Assembly: GCA_024681775.1 (NCBI GenBank)
Contig: JAILAF010000032.1
Span: forward strand, 1-51,450
DNA length: 51,450 nt
DNA from: Lachnospiraceae bacterium
Lineage (GTDB): Bacteria; Bacillota; Clostridia; Lachnospirales; Lachnospiraceae
Direction: 5' to 3'
The notes under the pieces were generated by a model, which searched no databases, was not told the origin of the DNA, and was given only the letters and a program-made list of their open reading frames with translations. Each line of letters begins with the position of its first letter. Position 1 is the first letter of the stretch. A program made the position numbers and the translations under genes. Below, piece after piece: positions 49,702-51,450 of the stretch.

Positions 49702-51450
49702 TTACTTCGTCTCGATTCCCTCGAATCTGATCACGAACTTCACGGAAGAAGTCATATCGTCGCGTGCGCCGGAGAAGGTCCTGTAAGCCTCGCCCGCCTC
49801 GCGGACCGCTTCCACACGCTCCTTCAGGGACTCGATGTCACCGGAGAAAGCGCCGGAAAGCTTTTGGATGCCCTCCTCGTCGAAGGTGATGAGCCCGTCG
49901 CGGAGCTGGGAAACACCGTCATCCAGACGGCCCGCGCCGCTGCTTAAGTCCACCGCGCCGTCACGGAGCTGGGTCATTCCGCTTAAGAGCTGGCCTGCCC
50001 CTTCGCTCAGGGAACCGATGCCGCTGCTGAGCTTGCTTGCGCCGCCCGCCAGCGTGCCCGCACCGCTTGCCAGGGTGCCTGCACCATTTGCCAGACTCTG
50101 GGTTCCGTTTGCCAGCTCTCCTGCGCCGCCTGCCAGCGTGTCGGCGCCTTCCAGAAGAGATCCGGTACCATTTGCCAGATCACCTGTACCCTTGCTGAGG
50201 GCTTCCGCACCTGCGCGGAGCTGCTCGGAATTCTCCTTCAGGGTATTCGCACCGTTGCTGAGCTCGCCTGCGCCTGCCGCCAGCTGTCCCGCACCGGCCT
50301 TCAGAGATGCAAGGCCCGCATCCAGGCTGCTGACACCGTCATAGACACTTGCAACACCTGCGGAGAGGGCGGCTGCGCCGTCTGCCACGGCTGCGGCTCC
50401 CTGGGTCAGGGCGGTGAGGGAAGCGGCATCTCCGCTTGCGGGCAGGGATGCTGCCACACCCGCGTAGGTCTGCAGCGCACCTGCTGCCGCGCCGATGGTG
50501 GAGGAAGCGGTATTCAGACCGCTCAAAGTATCACTGTACATATGGCCGCCTGCTGCCAGATCTGCCATCATTGCATTGACAGTCGCTGGATCGGACAGCG
50601 CGCTCATGGCGCTCAGGTATCCGTCCTCTGCTGCCGCCAGGGAAGCGGCAGGGATGGCGCCGCCGGTAACGGCCTCGGTCAGGGCGTTGATCTCCGTCAT
50701 GGCACTGCTTCCGGAAGGAGCGGAAAGGTATGCCTGCAGCGCTGCTGCGCCGTTTGCTGCTGCGTCCTTATATGCGTTCATGGAAGCTGCTGCGCCTGCC
50801 ACGGTATTCAAAGCGGACACTGCTGCGTTCACGCCTTCCTTCAGCTGACCTGCGCCTGCAGCCAGCGCTGCAGCACCTGCCACCATATCGGCATCCTCCA
50901 TGCCTGCCTTCAAAGCATCCGCACCGCCTGCTGCCTGCGCGGCACCGTCGGAGACCTGAGAGGCACCGGCACTTAAGGAAGCCGCACCCTCTGCCAGGGA
51001 ATCCACACCGCCGGTGTAGGCTGCGATGCCTTCCTTCAGAGTCCCTGCGCCGTCGTTCAGAGCCAAGGCGCCGTCGTTGATCTGACCGGCACCTGCCTTC
51101 AGGGAATCGGCACCGGCGCTGAGGGAGTGGGCGCCCTCATTTACCTTGGAAGCACCCGTGCTGAGCTCCCCCGCGCCGTCGCTTAACTTGGAAGCGCCTG
51201 CGGAAAGCTCACCGGCACCGGAAGCCGCTTCCTTTGCTCCCTCATAGAGTCTGGAGGAGCCGTCCGTCAGTTCGCCGGCACCGTCCGCCAGTTTTTTCGT
51301 TCCGTTCAGAAGCTCTCCCGCTCCGTCCAGAAGGTCACCGGCACCGCCCAGAAGGGCATCCGAGCCGTCCTGGAGCTTGTTCATGTCCTCCTCCAGAGAA
51401 TCGAGGCCTTCGGTATCCGAGACATCGCCCATTCCCAGGACATCCGTCAC
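49702..51450 (-). CDS. C-terminal part of large membrane protein with xxxLxxG heptads (MMPL/RND or YhgE type)
   Basis: The gene enters from the right edge; only its last 582 codons are visible. Nearly all of the visible part is heptads such as GAGELSAGASKLSDG, the TIGR03057 xxxLxxG repeat, forming a long extracellular coiled structure. It is interrupted by a non-repeat Ala/Ser-rich insert (about 205-350) and ends in a short conserved-looking tail, SVKFVIRFEGIETK. Such heptads occur in YhgE/Pip proteins and in the external part of HAE3/MMPL transporters; the SVKFVIR-type tail favours MMPL/RND. No transmembrane segment is visible. The first in-window residues read VTDVLGMGDVSD with no ribosome site, confirming this is internal. 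Confidence 0.75.
   Translation of the reverse strand: MTDVLGMGDVSDTEGLDSLEEDMNKLQDGSDALLGGAGDLLDGAGELLNGTKKLADGAGELTDGSSRLYEGAKEAASGAGELSAGASKLSDGAGELSTGASKVNEGAHSLSAGADSLKAGAGQINDGALALNDGAGTLKEGIAAYTGGVDSLAEGAASLSAGASQVSDGAAQAAGGADALKAGMEDADMVAGAAALAAGAGQLKEGVNAAVSALNTVAGAAASMNAYKDAAANGAAALQAYLSAPSGSSAMTEINALTEAVTGGAIPAASLAAAEDGYLSAMSALSDPATVNAMMADLAAGGHMYSDTLSGLNTASSTIGAAAGALQTYAGVAASLPASGDAASLTALTQGAAAVADGAAALSAGVASVYDGVSSLDAGLASLKAGAGQLAAGAGELSNGANTLKENSEQLRAGAEALSKGTGDLANGTGSLLEGADTLAGGAGELANGTQSLANGAGTLASGAGTLAGGASKLSSGIGSLSEGAGQLLSGMTQLRDGAVDLSSGAGRLDDGVSQLRDGLITFDEEGIQKLSGAFSGDIESLKERVEAVREAGEAYRTFSGARDDMTSSVKFVIRFEGIETK

Noticed and set aside
49702-51450. Tandem DNA repeat or CRISPR array
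   Set aside because: The repetition is at protein level (xxxLxxG heptads) with varying codons; there are no constant repeats with unique spacers.

Overview
This 51.4-kb window looks like chromosome of a GC-rich, motile, anaerobic, carbohydrate-degrading Firmicute, most likely Lachnospiraceae-like. That placement is inferred from gene content: a Roseburia-type beta-mannan locus with GH130 phosphorylases and mannobiose epimerase, DegV, xxxLxxG-repeat membrane protein, BspA/DUF4214 surface proteins, LacI regulators, and AGGAGG ribosome sites. All 39 genes I can support lie on the minus strand, so transcription runs from high to low coordinates. The only compositional outlier is the AT-rich left edge (1-320), which holds the 5' end of an AAA ATPase gene with its own promoter and three 23-bp direct repeats.

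Region 1 (331-7735) is an eight-gene operon: metK, radical SAM, PPOX-like flavoprotein, NMT1/SsuA-like lipoprotein, second radical SAM, second PPOX-like protein, SsuC-like permease and SsuB-like ATPase. SAM synthetase heads two radical SAM enzymes and an importer of unknown substrate. I do not recognise this as a described pathway and consider it the best candidate for a new system.

Region 2 (8006-24542) is a beta-mannan/mannooligosaccharide utilisation locus. It has a binding protein with two permeases, two LacI regulators with near-identical recognition helices, GH36 alpha-galactosidase, GH130_2 and GH130_1 phosphorylases, a cellobiose/mannobiose 2-epimerase, a CE17-like acetylesterase and mannose-6-phosphate isomerase. 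Together these de-galactosylate, deacetylate and phosphorolyse imported oligosaccharides to Man-1-P and glucose. No endomannanase is present. A four-gene block (DnaQ-type exonuclease, metallo-hydrolase, P-loop protein, small ORF) interrupts the locus.

Region 3 (24853-32484) holds two secreted DUF4214 proteins, one fused to BspA-type leucine-rich repeats. Between them lie an alpha-glucan phosphorylase and a third LacI regulator. The promoter of the first DUF4214 gene carries an 8-G tract between its -35 and -10 boxes, a possible phase-variation switch.

Region 4 (32731-44323) is a seven-gene efflux island: two lipoprotein adaptors (one a tandem double adaptor), an FtsX/MacB permease, two ATPases (one with a C-terminal AbrB/SpoVT-like domain) and a heterodimeric ABC exporter. 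Region 5 (44501-51450) encodes a membrane GGDEF/EAL protein, a chemotaxis receptor, a DegV protein and the C-terminal part of a large xxxLxxG heptad-repeat membrane protein.

Several intergenic spacers (about 22266, 37338, 29089 and 43050) carry copies of a structured repeat whose stems covary between copies. I saw no tRNA, rRNA, CRISPR, prophage or intact insertion sequence.
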